From NCBI RefSeq assembly GCF_001426085.1, contig NZ_LMRR01000045.1, positions 170,737-234,736 of the forward strand: 64,000 bases of DNA. The letters are read 5' to 3'. The position numbers were made by a program, and so were the translations under genes. Under the pieces are notes generated by a model. It did no database searches, was not told the origin of the DNA, and saw only the letters and a program-made list of their open reading frames with translations. The stretch's first letter is position 1. Every line of letters begins with the position of its first letter. This DNA is from Rhodococcus sp. Leaf278. GTDB lineage: Bacteria > Actinomycetota > Actinomycetes > Mycobacteriales > Mycobacteriaceae. Shown in pieces: positions 20,088 through 29,283 of this stretch.

Positions 20088-20555
20088 CTAGAACGCCCCA
20101 GCCGTCGTTGCTTCTCCGATTCTGCTCGGTTCGGTGTCGGTGTCGGTTGCAGCCGCGGTACGCATCGGCCGGCCCAGAATCATGGCTCGGCAACTCGGTA
20201 CCGCTCGACTGTCGCGGTGATCACGGGCGCGGTATGCACTGGGCGTCTCGCCGACGATCTCGGTGAACCGTGAACTGAACGAACCGAGGCTGGTGCATCC
20301 CACCGCGAAGCACGCTTCGGTGACGGTCACATCTCCGCGGCGCAGCAGGGCCTTTGCGCGCTCGATTCTTCGGGTCATCAGATGGGCGTACGGCGTCTCG
20401 CCGTACGCCTCGCGGAAGCGGCGGCTGAAGTGCGCGGTGGACATCAGTGCGGTCCGGGCGAGGGTCGGCACGTCGAGAGCTTCGGCGAAGTCGCGGTCCA
20501 TCCGATCACGTGCGCGGCGCAACAGTCGGAGTTCGTTCACGTCCGGAGCGTTCAT
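20088..20555 (-). CDS. Small AraC-family transcriptional regulator
   Basis: A 155-residue protein with two AraC helix-turn-helix motifs (LDVPTLARTALMSTAHFSRRFREAYGETP; VTVTEACFAVGCTSLGSFSSRF) and no N-terminal ligand-binding domain. The C-terminal 50 residues are disordered. The ATG at 20555 overlaps the rbsK stop codon (ATGA), so it is translationally coupled. It most likely controls the neighbouring VOC gene. Confidence 0.88.
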   Translation of the reverse strand: MNAPDVNELRLLRRARDRMDRDFAEALDVPTLARTALMSTAHFSRRFREAYGETPYAHLMTRRIERAKALLRRGDVTVTEACFAVGCTSLGSFSSRFTEIVGETPSAYRARDHRDSRAVPSCRAMILGRPMRTAAATDTDTEPSRIGEATTAGAF

Positions 20556-21445
20556 CGAGACGCCGCATCGCGGAGTGCGTCTATCTCCGCCCGGGTGCCC
20601 GAGGATGCGCTCGCCCCGGGTCGCGTGGCCGCGAAAGAGCCTGCAGTGGTTGCCCATTCGACTGCCGCACGTGGTCCGGCGGACCACGATGCAGCGAGCG
20701 CCCCGGCGAACGCATCTCCGGCACCGGTGGTGTCGACTGCCTCGATCCGTGGTGCCGACACCTCGAACGATTCGGATCCGCGGTACCGAGCACCCTTGGC
20801 TCCCAGCGTGGTGACCACGTGTTCCACCTCGTCCGCTCGGTGTCCGATTCGGGCTTCCTCGGCCTCGTTGACCACGAGGATGTCGGTGGCTGCCACCAGG
20901 GCATCGGGTAAGACCTGTACCGGTGAGGGATTGAGCATCGTGATCACACCGCGAGAGTGCGCGTACTCGAATGCGGCGACCACGGTATCGATGGGAATCT
21001 CCAACTGGCACAGTAGGATATCCGCGCCGGCGATGGCGGCGCGGTCGTCGTCGGTGAGGTCGCGCACGGTGCTGTTGGCGCCACCGACGACGACGATGTT
21101 GTTCTCGGCGTGGTCGTCGACGGTGATGGCGGCGATGCCACTCGAACCTGCAGCCGTACGCACTGCAGTGTCGTCGATCCCTGCGGCCGTGAGCGTGTGG
21201 CGCAGCGTCACTCCGAATTCGTCGTCGCCGACGGCTCCGAGGAAGATGACCGACGATCCGGCTTTCGCGGCAGCTATGGCCTGATTGGCCCCTTTACCGC
21301 CCGGGGTGGTGGTGAAGGACGTCCCCATCACGGTCTCGCCCGGATCGGGCAGGGACGGAGTGCGCGTGATCAGATCCATGTTGATGCTGCCGAGAACGAC
21401 GATGCGCGGGTTCGAGGCGGACACGAACGAACTGTATCGCTCCAC
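20552..21445 (-). CDS. rbsK: Ribokinase-like PfkB-family sugar kinase
   Basis: Phosphorylates ribose or a related sugar at O5 with ATP. Signatures are VVLGSINMDLITR, PGGKGANQAIAAAKAG and the C-terminal DTTGAGDAFAGAL with the catalytic Asp. It has 297 residues from GTG 21445. GTG 21424 (FVSASNPRIVV region), preceded by GGAG, is an alternative. It is divergent from the aminotransferase gene, so its promoter lies in the same 21446-21500 segment as the GntR operator. Confidence 0.88.
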   Translation of the reverse strand: MERYSSFVSASNPRIVVLGSINMDLITRTPSLPDPGETVMGTSFTTTPGGKGANQAIAAAKAGSSVIFLGAVGDDEFGVTLRHTLTAAGIDDTAVRTAAGSSGIAAITVDDHAENNIVVVGGANSTVRDLTDDDRAAIAGADILLCQLEIPIDTVVAAFEYAHSRGVITMLNPSPVQVLPDALVAATDILVVNEAEEARIGHRADEVEHVVTTLGAKGARYRGSESFEVSAPRIEAVDTTGAGDAFAGALAASWSAGPRAAVEWATTAGSFAATRPGASASSGTRAEIDALRDAASR

Positions 21446-21464
21446 GAGCCCGGGTCGATGGAAA

Positions 21465-21489
21465 TACTAATTGCAGATTGTTGACAATC
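21465..21489 (+). promoter_or_regulatory. GntR operator and promoter of the first catabolic operon
   Basis: GATTGTTGACAATC at 21476-21489 has perfect 6-nt inverted arms (GATTGT/ACAATC) with a 2-nt centre, the form bound by FadR-type GntR regulators. A -10-like TACTAAT begins at 21465, so the palindrome covers the expected transcription start. The same palindrome occurs at 27947-27960 before the ectoine hydrolase gene. Confidence 0.7.
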
Positions 21490-21507
21490 GGAAACGCGTG
21501 CGTGACG

Positions 21508-22782
21508 ATGGCTGACATGACAGCGTCGACTCGTACCCACCTCAGCCCGGCACTCAAGCAGGCGACCCCGATCGTCGTCGATCACGGAAAGGGCAGCTGG
21601 ATCATCGGTACGGACGGGCGCAAGTACCTCGACTTCACCACGGGAATCGGTGTCACCAGCACCGGACACTGCCATCCGCGCGTGGTGGAGGCCGCGCGCG
21701 AGCAGGTGGGCAAGATCATCCATGCGCAGTACACGACCGTCATGCACCAACCGCTACTGGAGTTGACCGACAAGCTCGGCGAGGTATTGCCGGCCGGGCT
21801 CGACAGCGTGTTCTACGCCAACTCCGGCTCCGAGGCCGTCGAGGCGTCGATTAGATTGGCGCGCATGGCAACCGGGCGGCCCAACATCATCGCCTTCCAT
21901 GGGGGATTTCACGGACGCACGGTGGCGGCCGCATCGTTGACCACCGCTGGAACTAAATTCCGCTCCGGTTTCTCGCCGATCATGGGCGGAGTGCACATCG
22001 CGCCGTTCCCGTACGCGTTTCGGTACGGCTGGGACATCGAGACCGCAGTGGCCTTCGCGCTCAAGGAACTCGACTACCTGTTGATGACGATGTCGAGCCC
22101 CGCCGACACCGCCGCGTTCATCATCGAACCGGTTCTCGGTGACGGTGGTTACCTGCCCACGCCGCCGGAATTCCTCGAGGGACTGCGCGAACGCGCCGAC
22201 ACCCACGGCATCGTCCTCATCGTCGACGAGGTGCAAGCAGGTGTGGGGCGTACCGGAAAGTTCTGGGGGCACCAGCACTCGTCGATCACGCCGGACATCG
22301 TCATCACCGCAAAAGGGCTCGCCAGCGGATTTCCGATCTCTGCGATCGCGGCATCGACCGAGCTGATGAGCAAGGCGTGGCCGGGTTCTCAGGGCGGAAC
22401 CTACGGTGGCAATGCCGTCGCCGCCGCGGCCGGCGTCGCCACCCTCGACGTCGTGCGCGACGAGGGTCTCGTCGCCAATGCAGCCGTGCAGGGCAAGGTT
22501 CTGCTCGACGGCCTGCTCGCACTGAAGGCAGAGCACTCGGCCATCGGTGACGCACGTGGACTCGGCCTGATGCAGGCGCTCGAATTCGTCGACAGTGCGG
22601 GCAATCCCGATGCTGCGGCCGCCCTCCGTGTGCAGCAGGGCGCGATCGACGAGGGGCTGTTGCTGCTCACCTGCGGTGCGCTCGGCAACGTGGTCCGGAT
22701 CATTCCCGCGCTGATCGTGAACGACGACGAGATGCGGCAGGGTATCGACGCGCTGTCGCGAACGCTGAAGAACGTGCTGTGA
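21508..22782 (+). CDS. Class III PLP aminotransferase, candidate diaminobutyrate/4-aminobutyrate aminotransferase (DoeD role)
   Basis: Fold-type I class III enzyme of about 425 residues: DFTTGIGVTSTGHCHPRV, YANSGSEAVEASIRLAR, FHGGFHGRT, LIVDEVQAGVGRTGKFW and the PLP lysine (Lys269) in VITAKGLASGFP. The family transfers omega-amino groups. In this operon it is the best candidate to turn 2,4-diaminobutyrate into aspartate semialdehyde, the substrate of the aldehyde dehydrogenase two genes on. Starts at GTG 21502, ATG 21508 or ATG 21517 are possible. Its stop overlaps the next start (GTGA). The substrate is inferred from context; GABA is the main alternative. Confidence 0.85.
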   Translation: MADMTASTRTHLSPALKQATPIVVDHGKGSWIIGTDGRKYLDFTTGIGVTSTGHCHPRVVEAAREQVGKIIHAQYTTVMHQPLLELTDKLGEVLPAGLDSVFYANSGSEAVEASIRLARMATGRPNIIAFHGGFHGRTVAAASLTTAGTKFRSGFSPIMGGVHIAPFPYAFRYGWDIETAVAFALKELDYLLMTMSSPADTAAFIIEPVLGDGGYLPTPPEFLEGLRERADTHGIVLIVDEVQAGVGRTGKFWGHQHSSITPDIVITAKGLASGFPISAIAASTELMSKAWPGSQGGTYGGNAVAAAAGVATLDVVRDEGLVANAAVQGKVLLDGLLALKAEHSAIGDARGLGLMQALEFVDSAGNPDAAAALRVQQGAIDEGLLLLTCGALGNVVRIIPALIVNDDEMRQGIDALSRTLKNVL

Positions 22783-25691
22783 CGTCTGCGCCCATCCGAT
22801 CCGATGTCCCCGCACTCGTGCATCGAGTGCGGGAGACGGGGATCGATATCGACGACTCGTCTCGGCGCGTGGCCGAGTATTCCTACGACGCCTCCAACTA
22901 CCGAATTCCGCCTGCAGCGGTCGTGTTCCCTCGCAACGCCGACGAGGTGTCCACCGTGGTGTCCCTGTGCTCCGAGGCCGGAGTCGCTGTGATCGGCCGC
23001 GGCGGCGGAACGTCGATGGCGGGCAACGCCATCGGCCGCGGAATCGTGCTCGACTTCTCCCGTCACATGAATCGGGTGATCTCGGTCGACACGGATTCAC
23101 GGACCGCCGTCGTGGAACCGGGCATCGTGATATCGGAGTTGCAGCGTGAGCTCGTGGCACGCACGTCGGGGGCCTTCACATTTGCCCCCGACCCGTCCAG
23201 TAAGACACGCGCCACGGTCGGCGGGGCTGTCGGCAACGACGCATGCGGTAACCACTCGGTTCGCTACGGTCGTACCTCGGACCACACGGTGGCTATGGAC
23301 GTGGTGACAGCCGAGGGGCATCTATTGCGGATCACCCGCAGTGGCGTGTCGGCCGTCCATGCCGACGACGCGGCCGCAGGCATTGCGGCCGAACGTATTT
23401 CGCGCGAGCTACAGTCTCTGGCGTCCGACAATCTCGCTCTCTTCAGAGTAGAGCTGGGGCGCATTCCGCGGCAGGTCTCCGGGTTTCATCTGTCGCATCT
23501 ACTGCCCGAGAACGGGTTCGACGTCGCGCGTGCACTCGTCGGCAGCGAAGGCACCTGTGCGGTGATCGTCTCGGTCACCGTCACAGTCGTGCCCGTACCG
23601 CCCGCCGCGTTGCTGCTCTGCCTCGGCTACCAGGACGTGGTCGCAGCTGCCGCCGACGTCATGGCGATTCTGGAATTTTCGCCGGCCGCGGTGGAGGGGA
23701 TCGACGACAACATCGCGCGGACGATGGAGTACCGGCGCGGGCCGGACTCCGTGCGCGGCTTGCCGGCAGGAAATGCCTGGCTGTACGTCGATCTCGACGG
23801 GGCCGACGCGGCCGAGGTGGAGGACAAGGCAGCCCGATTGCTCGAGGAGCTCGGCAGGCTCGGACGATTGAAGGAAGGTCGCGTCGTCACCGACCCGGCC
23901 GATCGAACAGCGCTGTGGCGGGTACGCGAGGACGGAGCCGGCCTGGCCACTCGCCTGGCGAGCGGAGTCGAGTCCTGGGGCGGGTGGGAGGACGCCGCCG
24001 TGGCACCGGAAAACTTGTCGGCGTATCTCGCCGACCTGAATTCGCTTCTGGCCGAGCACGAATTGACCGGAGTGATGTACGGACACTTCGGTGCCGGTTG
24101 CATGCACGTACGCATCACATTCGATCAACGCACCGACGCCGGGCGCCGGGTGATGTACGACTTCCTGCGTGCCGCAGCGCGGGTCGTCGTCAAGCACGGC
24201 GGCAGCCTCTCGGGCGAACATGGCGACGGTCGGGCACGCTCGGAACTTCTGCCGGTGATGTACTCGCCGCGCATGCTCGACGCGTTCGCGCGGTTCAAGC
24301 GCATCTGGGACCCCACCGGCATTCTCAACCCGGGATCGATCACCGAGCCCGAGCCGATGATGGACAACCTGATGCTGCAGGGTATTCCGCAGCGCGAATG
24401 GAAGACGACGTTCGATCTGCACCAGATCGGAACGCGGGAGGATCTGGATCCTTTCGTTCACGCCACCCAATCGTGTGTCGGTGTCGGCAAGTGCCGCACC
24501 ACCTCCGGAGGCGTCATGTGCCCGAGCTTCCGCGCGACAGGTGACGAGAAGGATTCCACTCGTGGCCGCGCCCGGGTACTGCAGGAGATGGTGCGCAGCT
24601 CGCCGACCGTCGCCGATGGATGGGCCTCGAAGGACGTCGCAGAATCACTGGACCTGTGCCTGTCGTGCAAGGCCTGCTCGTCGGACTGCCCGGTCGGAGT
24701 GGACATGGCAACGTACAAGTCCGAGTTCCTCGATCATCACTACGCGGGGCGACTGCGGCCGCTGTCGCACTATTCGCTCGGTTGGTTGCCCCGCTGGCTG
24801 AAGGTGACGCAGCGAACGGCACCGCTGCTCAACCGTCTGCTCACCCCGCGCATCGCGGCTCTGGCGGCTCGACTCGGTGGGCTGACCACCGAGCGGCCTT
24901 TGCCGCGCTTCGCGTCGGCAAAGGAACTGGCTCACGAAATACGGATCGGCGGAAGCCGCGCCGCTGACGTGGTGTTGGTCGTCGACACGTTCACACAGGG
25001 ATTTCGCCCTGAGGTCGCAGGTGCGGCGCAGCGCGTGCTCGAGGATTCCGGCCGCAGCACCGAATGTCGTACCGACGTGTGTTGTGGTCTGACCTGGATT
25101 TCGACGGGTCAGTTGAAGGCCGCCCGCAAGCACCTCACGAAAGCCGTTGCTGCGCTCGACGACGGTACCGATCGGCCGATCGTCGTCACCGAACCGAGTT
25201 GCGCGGCGGCATTCCGTAAGGACATGCCCGAGTTGGTACCGACGGCTGCCGCGAAAAGGGTTGCGGCGCGGGTACAGAGCTTCGCGGGAGCGGTGATCGA
25301 TCAGGCCGCGGCGGGGTGGGTGCCCTCGGCCGAAGTTCCTGCGTCGGTGACGGTCCAGACCCACTGCCACGAATACGCCGTGTTCGGCAACGCGACCCAA
25401 CGCAACGCTCTGGCCTCCGTCGGTGTCGAGGCAGTGCGGGAAGCCACCGGATGCTGCGGAGTGGCAGGCAATTTCGGCTTCGAGAGAAGTCACTACGAGC
25501 TCAGTATGAAGGTCGCCGAACAGGCTCTCGCACCGGCTGTTCGTGCCACCGAGCCCGACGATCCGATTCTGACTGACGGATTCAGCTGCCACATGCAGGT
25601 GCGACAACTCACCGGTGAGCTGACCGGTGATGCGTCCGTGCACCTGGCTCAGATACTCGATCCACGTTCAACGAAAGGACCGCGGCAATGA
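22779..25691 (+). CDS. FAD-binding and (Fe-S)-binding D-2-hydroxyacid dehydrogenase-like protein
   Basis: A 970-residue fusion. An N-terminal PCMH FAD domain (IPPAAVVFPRNADEVSTVVS; GRGGGTSMAGNAIG; DPSSKTRATVGGAVGNDACGNHS) is followed by a FAD-oxidase C domain ending GSLSGEHGDGRARSELLP. Two 4Fe-4S cysteine clusters begin at Cys566 (CVGVGKC) and Cys627 (CLSCKACSSDCPVG), and two CCG motifs close the protein (DVCCGLTWIS; GCCGVAGNFGFE). This is the layout of YdiJ-type D-2-hydroxyglutarate or D-lactate dehydrogenases, which pass electrons to quinone. It is translationally coupled on both sides (GTGA before, ATGA after). Known ectoine pathways do not need such an enzyme, so its substrate here is open. 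Confidence 0.88.
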   Translation: MTSAPIRSDVPALVHRVRETGIDIDDSSRRVAEYSYDASNYRIPPAAVVFPRNADEVSTVVSLCSEAGVAVIGRGGGTSMAGNAIGRGIVLDFSRHMNRVISVDTDSRTAVVEPGIVISELQRELVARTSGAFTFAPDPSSKTRATVGGAVGNDACGNHSVRYGRTSDHTVAMDVVTAEGHLLRITRSGVSAVHADDAAAGIAAERISRELQSLASDNLALFRVELGRIPRQVSGFHLSHLLPENGFDVARALVGSEGTCAVIVSVTVTVVPVPPAALLLCLGYQDVVAAAADVMAILEFSPAAVEGIDDNIARTMEYRRGPDSVRGLPAGNAWLYVDLDGADAAEVEDKAARLLEELGRLGRLKEGRVVTDPADRTALWRVREDGAGLATRLASGVESWGGWEDAAVAPENLSAYLADLNSLLAEHELTGVMYGHFGAGCMHVRITFDQRTDAGRRVMYDFLRAAARVVVKHGGSLSGEHGDGRARSELLPVMYSPRMLDAFARFKRIWDPTGILNPGSITEPEPMMDNLMLQGIPQREWKTTFDLHQIGTREDLDPFVHATQSCVGVGKCRTTSGGVMCPSFRATGDEKDSTRGRARVLQEMVRSSPTVADGWASKDVAESLDLCLSCKACSSDCPVGVDMATYKSEFLDHHYAGRLRPLSHYSLGWLPRWLKVTQRTAPLLNRLLTPRIAALAARLGGLTTERPLPRFASAKELAHEIRIGGSRAADVVLVVDTFTQGFRPEVAGAAQRVLEDSGRSTECRTDVCCGLTWISTGQLKAARKHLTKAVAALDDGTDRPIVVTEPSCAAAFRKDMPELVPTAAAKRVAARVQSFAGAVIDQAAAGWVPSAEVPASVTVQTHCHEYAVFGNATQRNALASVGVEAVREATGCCGVAGNFGFERSHYELSMKVAEQALAPAVRATEPDDPILTDGFSCHMQVRQLTGELTGDASVHLAQILDPRSTKGPRQ

Positions 25692-27151
25692 CGACCAGCC
25701 TCACTCGACCTTCCATCACGGCCCCCACCGACCTGTTCATCGGAGGTGCCTGGACAGCCGCAGCCTCGGCTGCCCGGTTCGATGTGATCGACCCCGCCAC
25801 CGGTGACGTGATCGCCACGGTGGCCGACGGTGGCATCGCCGAAGCCGAGGATGCGATGGCTGCGGCGGTCGATGCCGCTGCGGAGTGGGCCGCCACTGCG
25901 CCCCGTGCACGCAGTGAAATCTTGCGTAAGGCCTACGAATTGATCATGGCGCGGTCGGAGGAACTCGCCGCGATCATCACCGCGGAAATGGGGAAACCGC
26001 TGGCCGATGCACGTGGTGAGGTGGCGTACGGCGCGGAGTTCTTCCGGTGGTTCTCCGAGGAGGCCGTGCGTATCTCGGGTGATCACACCCTCACCGGAGA
26101 CGGCAAGAACCGCATCGTGGTCACTCGTGCACCGGTGGGACCGTGCATCCTCGTCACCCCGTGGAACTTCCCGCTGGCCATGGGGACTCGGAAGATCGGC
26201 CCGGCGTTGGCGGCAGGCTGCACCGTGGTGTTCAAGCCGGCCGAGCAGACGCCGCTGACAGCGCTGGCGCTGGCGGGGATCCTGCACGACGCGGGTGTCC
26301 CGGCGGGCGTCGTCAACGTCGTGACCACCACCGATGCGGCGGGTGTCGTGGGCACCTGGATGAGCAGCGGTGCGGCCCGCAAGATCAGCTTCACCGGATC
26401 GACTGCGGTGGGCAAAATTCTGCTCGAGCAAGCTGCATCGACGGTGATGCGCACCTCGATGGAGCTCGGCGGCAACGCACCCTTCATCGTCATGGACGAC
26501 GCAGATCTCTCACGCGCCGTGGACGGAGCAATGGTTGCGAAGATGCGCAACATGGGCGAGGCCTGCACCGCAGCCAATCGATTCTTCGTACACCGCAGTG
26601 TCGCAGCACAGTTCGCGGACACGCTCGCCGAGCGCATGGGTGCGTTGACAGTGGGGGCAGGCAGTGCACACGGCACGCAGGTGGGGCCGCTGATCGACGA
26701 CGCGGGTCGCTCGAAGGTGCAGAGACTCGTCGACGACGCCCTCGGTCGTGGCGCGCGTGCGATCGTCGGGGGAGCGGCACCGGACGGGCCCGGCTATTTC
26801 TACCCGCCGACAGTGCTCACGGACGTCGACTCGAACTCGGATCTGATGTCGCAGGAAATCTTCGGGCCGGTGGCGGCGATCGTGCCGTTCGACACCGAGG
26901 ACGAGGTGATCGCCCTCGCGAACGACACCGAATGGGGACTTGTCGGATACATCTTCACTCAGGACATCGATCGGGCGCTACGGATGGGGGAGAGGCTCGA
27001 GGTGGGCATGGCCGGTCTCAACACCGGTCTGGTCTCCAACCCGGCGGCACCGTTCGGTGGCGTCAAACAGTCCGGACTCGGCCGCGAGGGCGGAAGAGTC
27101 GGAATAGACGAATTCCTGGAGTACAAATACTTTGCCATTCCCCGAGGCTGA
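25688..27151 (+). CDS. NAD(P)-dependent aldehyde dehydrogenase (succinate/aspartate semialdehyde type, DoeC role)
   Basis: A 487-residue aldehyde dehydrogenase with the cofactor motif PWNFPLAMGTRKIGPALAAG, FTGSTAVGK, general base in MELGGNAPFIV and catalytic Cys293 in GEACTAANRF. The C-terminal GGVKQSGLGREGG is typical of succinate-semialdehyde dehydrogenases, the subgroup that also includes ectoine-pathway DoeC. In context it would oxidise aspartate semialdehyde to aspartate. The ATG overlaps the upstream stop codon (ATGA). The GntR gene follows 13 nt after its stop. Confidence 0.88.
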   Translation: MTTSLTRPSITAPTDLFIGGAWTAAASAARFDVIDPATGDVIATVADGGIAEAEDAMAAAVDAAAEWAATAPRARSEILRKAYELIMARSEELAAIITAEMGKPLADARGEVAYGAEFFRWFSEEAVRISGDHTLTGDGKNRIVVTRAPVGPCILVTPWNFPLAMGTRKIGPALAAGCTVVFKPAEQTPLTALALAGILHDAGVPAGVVNVVTTTDAAGVVGTWMSSGAARKISFTGSTAVGKILLEQAASTVMRTSMELGGNAPFIVMDDADLSRAVDGAMVAKMRNMGEACTAANRFFVHRSVAAQFADTLAERMGALTVGAGSAHGTQVGPLIDDAGRSKVQRLVDDALGRGARAIVGGAAPDGPGYFYPPTVLTDVDSNSDLMSQEIFGPVAAIVPFDTEDEVIALANDTEWGLVGYIFTQDIDRALRMGERLEVGMAGLNTGLVSNPAAPFGGVKQSGLGREGGRVGIDEFLEYKYFAIPRG

Positions 27152-27164
27152 GAGGCTTTCGATC

Positions 27165-27878
27165 ATGCCCAGTTCGAGAAGACTGACGCCCATCGACGCA
27201 CGCAACACGTCGATGGTGATTGCCGACCAGATTCGCGATCGCATCATCGATGGCTCCTATGCCCCGGGGGAGCAGATCAACGAAGCCAACGTTGCGGCCG
27301 AACTCGAAATTTCTCGGGGGCCGGTGCGTGAGGCACTGCAGCGTCTCAATCAAGAGGGTTTGCTGGTCAGCTACCGCAACCGGGGCGTGTTCGTCGTCGA
27401 ACTGAGCAGTGACGACGTCACCGAGATCTACGAGTCCCGTGCGGCGATCGAGGTCGGTGCTGCGTGGACGTTGGTCCACGGTGATCGCGACCGGCTGATC
27501 ACCGCCGCCGACGAGCTCTCGGCCATCGTGATGCAGATGCAACCGTTCATCGATCGGGCGGACTGGCGAGGTCTGGCCGAACGAGACCTCGCATTTCATA
27601 CCGCCCTGGTCGCAGCGACGCGCAACAGCCGCATGTCACGGATGTACGCCACCCTCGCCGCGGAGGCGCGTATCTGTATGGCCAACCTCGAAACCGCGTA
27701 CTACCGGCCCGAGGCGTTGGTGGAGGAACATCAACTGATCGTCGATCTTCTTCTCGGATCCGATTGGGACGCACTGGAAAAGGGCGTACACGAGCACATG
27801 GACACCGCCATCCACGACTTGACCCGGGCGATGGTGGAGGAGCATGCCGAACACTCGGCTCTGGCCACTCCGGGATAG
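27165..27878 (+). CDS. GntR-family (FadR/FCD subgroup) transcriptional regulator
   Basis: A 237-residue regulator with an N-terminal winged helix (IADQIRDRIIDGSYAPGEQINEANVAAELEISRGPVREALQRL) and an all-helical FCD effector domain with likely metal ligands (DLAFHTALV, EEHQLIV, HMDTAIHDL). It starts at ATG 27165 with GAGAGG 9 nt upstream; the frame is open to 27132 but without a better start. It is the last gene of the first catabolic operon, so it would autoregulate through the operator at 21476 and also control the second operon at 27947. This differs from the MocR-type EnuR regulator described for proteobacterial ectoine catabolism. Confidence 0.9.
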   Translation: MPSSRRLTPIDARNTSMVIADQIRDRIIDGSYAPGEQINEANVAAELEISRGPVREALQRLNQEGLLVSYRNRGVFVVELSSDDVTEIYESRAAIEVGAAWTLVHGDRDRLITAADELSAIVMQMQPFIDRADWRGLAERDLAFHTALVAATRNSRMSRMYATLAAEARICMANLETAYYRPEALVEEHQLIVDLLLGSDWDALEKGVHEHMDTAIHDLTRAMVEEHAEHSALATPG

Positions 27879-27916
27879 ACCGCTCGGCGCGCAACACAGC
27901 ATTTACATCTGAAGTC

Positions 27917-27960
27917 TTGCGTACCTCTGGCGTCAGCGCCTAGCCTGATTGTCAACAATC
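27917..27960 (+). promoter_or_regulatory. Promoter and GntR operator of the ectoine-hydrolase operon
   Basis: TTGCGT (27917-27922) and TAGCCT (27941-27946) are spaced 18 nt apart as -35 and -10. The operator GATTGTCAACAATC (27947-27960) follows directly and overlaps the expected start site. It has the same 6-nt arms as the site at 21476, with the centre reversed (CA instead of TG). The placement fits repression by the GntR protein. Confidence 0.72.
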
Positions 27961-27985
27961 TACTAAATCTCCATCATCGAAGGGG

Positions 27986-29281
27986 GTGCCCGTGAACGAC
28001 TCATCAGACTCCGCCTACGTCACCGCAATCGGACCCGAAGACACCGATGGACCGGCCGCTCCCGGTCTGGCGCGGTACCCCGATGTACCGAACAGCACGC
28101 CGATCACGTTCACCGACGAGGAGTACGCCGCTCGGCTCGCTGCAGTCCGAGAGCGGATGGCAGCGCAGAACCTCACGGCGCTCATAGTCACCGATCCCGC
28201 GAACCTCTATTACCTGCTCGGCTACAACGCGCTCTCGTTCTACACCCCGCAAATGCTGTACGTCCCGCTTGAGGGCGACATGTATTTCTTCGCCCGCGAA
28301 ATGGACGCCAACGGCGCGTTTCGCACGTCGTGGCTGCCGCAGGATCGGACGTTCGGCTACCCCGAAACGTTCGTGCAGCGCAGGGACACTCACCCGTTCG
28401 TATGGGTTGCTGCGAAGCTGCGCGAACTGGGACTGGTGAACAACTTCGAGCACGGCCAGGTGGGTCTGGAAATGGACTCGTACTATTTCAGTCCCAAGGC
28501 ATTCGAGGCTCTGGTGAAGTCGCTGCCCGAATACCGATTCACCGACTCTTACGAGCTCATCAACTGGGTGCGAGTGGTCAAGTCACCCGCGGAGATTGCC
28601 CTGATGCGCGGTGCTGCACAGGTGTGTGAATCGGCGATGTCGGCTGCCTACCAGGCTATCTCGGTGGGTGAGCGGCAGTGCGACGCGGCCGCGGCCATCA
28701 TGAACGCACAGGTACGGGGCACTGCGGACTTCGGCGGCGATCATCCTGCCATCGTGCCGATGCTGCCCACCGGTGCCGGCGCAGACACCCCGCACCTGAC
28801 GTGGTCGCATCAACCCTTCGTGCGGGGCGAGACCACCGTTGTCGAACTGGCCGGAGTGTTTCGGCGCTACCACATTCCGATGGCACGCACGATTGTGCTC
28901 GGAAAGCCAAGTCCACGTTTGGATTACCTTGCCAAGTCCACCGGGGAAGCATTGAACGACGTGCTCGCAACCGTGCAGGCAGGCGTCACTGCCACGGAGC
29001 TGGCGCAGGTGTGGAACACCAGCCTGGCCAAGCACGGACTGCACAAACCGTCACGCATCGGTTACTCGATCGGCATCGCCTACGCACCCGACTGGGGTGA
29101 GCGCACCGTGAGCCTGCGAACCGACGACGAGACGGTGCTCGCCGCGAACATGACGTTCCACATCATCGGCGGAATGTGGATGGACGACTACGGATACGAG
29201 GTATCCGAGGCCGTTCGCGTCACCGAGACCGGCCTCGAAACCTTCACCGCGTACCCCCGAGAACTACTGACGAAGGAGTGA
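27986..29281 (+). CDS. doeA: Ectoine hydrolase-like M24-family protein (DoeA/EutD)
   Basis: Opens the ectoine ring to acetyl-diaminobutyrate. The 431 residues match, from memory, DoeA throughout: FTDEEYAARLAAVRERM, LYYLLGYNALSFYT, MDANGAFRTSWL, GYPETFVQRRDTHPF, GLEMDSYYFSPKAFEAL, GTADFGGDHPAIVPMLPTG, APDWGERTVSLR, MTFHIIGGMWMDDYGYEVSE. The metal-binding Asp pair of M24 aminopeptidases is absent (VVELAGVFRRYHIPMART), as in creatinase-type, metal-free members. GTG 27986 or 27992 follows AGGGGG. A generic Xaa-Pro peptidase or DddP-type lyase is less likely given these motifs. Confidence 0.85.
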   Translation: MPVNDSSDSAYVTAIGPEDTDGPAAPGLARYPDVPNSTPITFTDEEYAARLAAVRERMAAQNLTALIVTDPANLYYLLGYNALSFYTPQMLYVPLEGDMYFFAREMDANGAFRTSWLPQDRTFGYPETFVQRRDTHPFVWVAAKLRELGLVNNFEHGQVGLEMDSYYFSPKAFEALVKSLPEYRFTDSYELINWVRVVKSPAEIALMRGAAQVCESAMSAAYQAISVGERQCDAAAAIMNAQVRGTADFGGDHPAIVPMLPTGAGADTPHLTWSHQPFVRGETTVVELAGVFRRYHIPMARTIVLGKPSPRLDYLAKSTGEALNDVLATVQAGVTATELAQVWNTSLAKHGLHKPSRIGYSIGIAYAPDWGERTVSLRTDDETVLAANMTFHIIGGMWMDDYGYEVSEAVRVTETGLETFTAYPRELLTKE

Positions 29282-29283
29282 GC

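Noticed and set aside
27986-29281. M24 protein considered as an Xaa-Pro peptidase or DMSP lyase (DddP)
   Set aside because: The motifs follow ectoine hydrolase closely, the metal Asp pair of aminopeptidases is missing, and the neighbours fit acetyl-diaminobutyrate metabolism.
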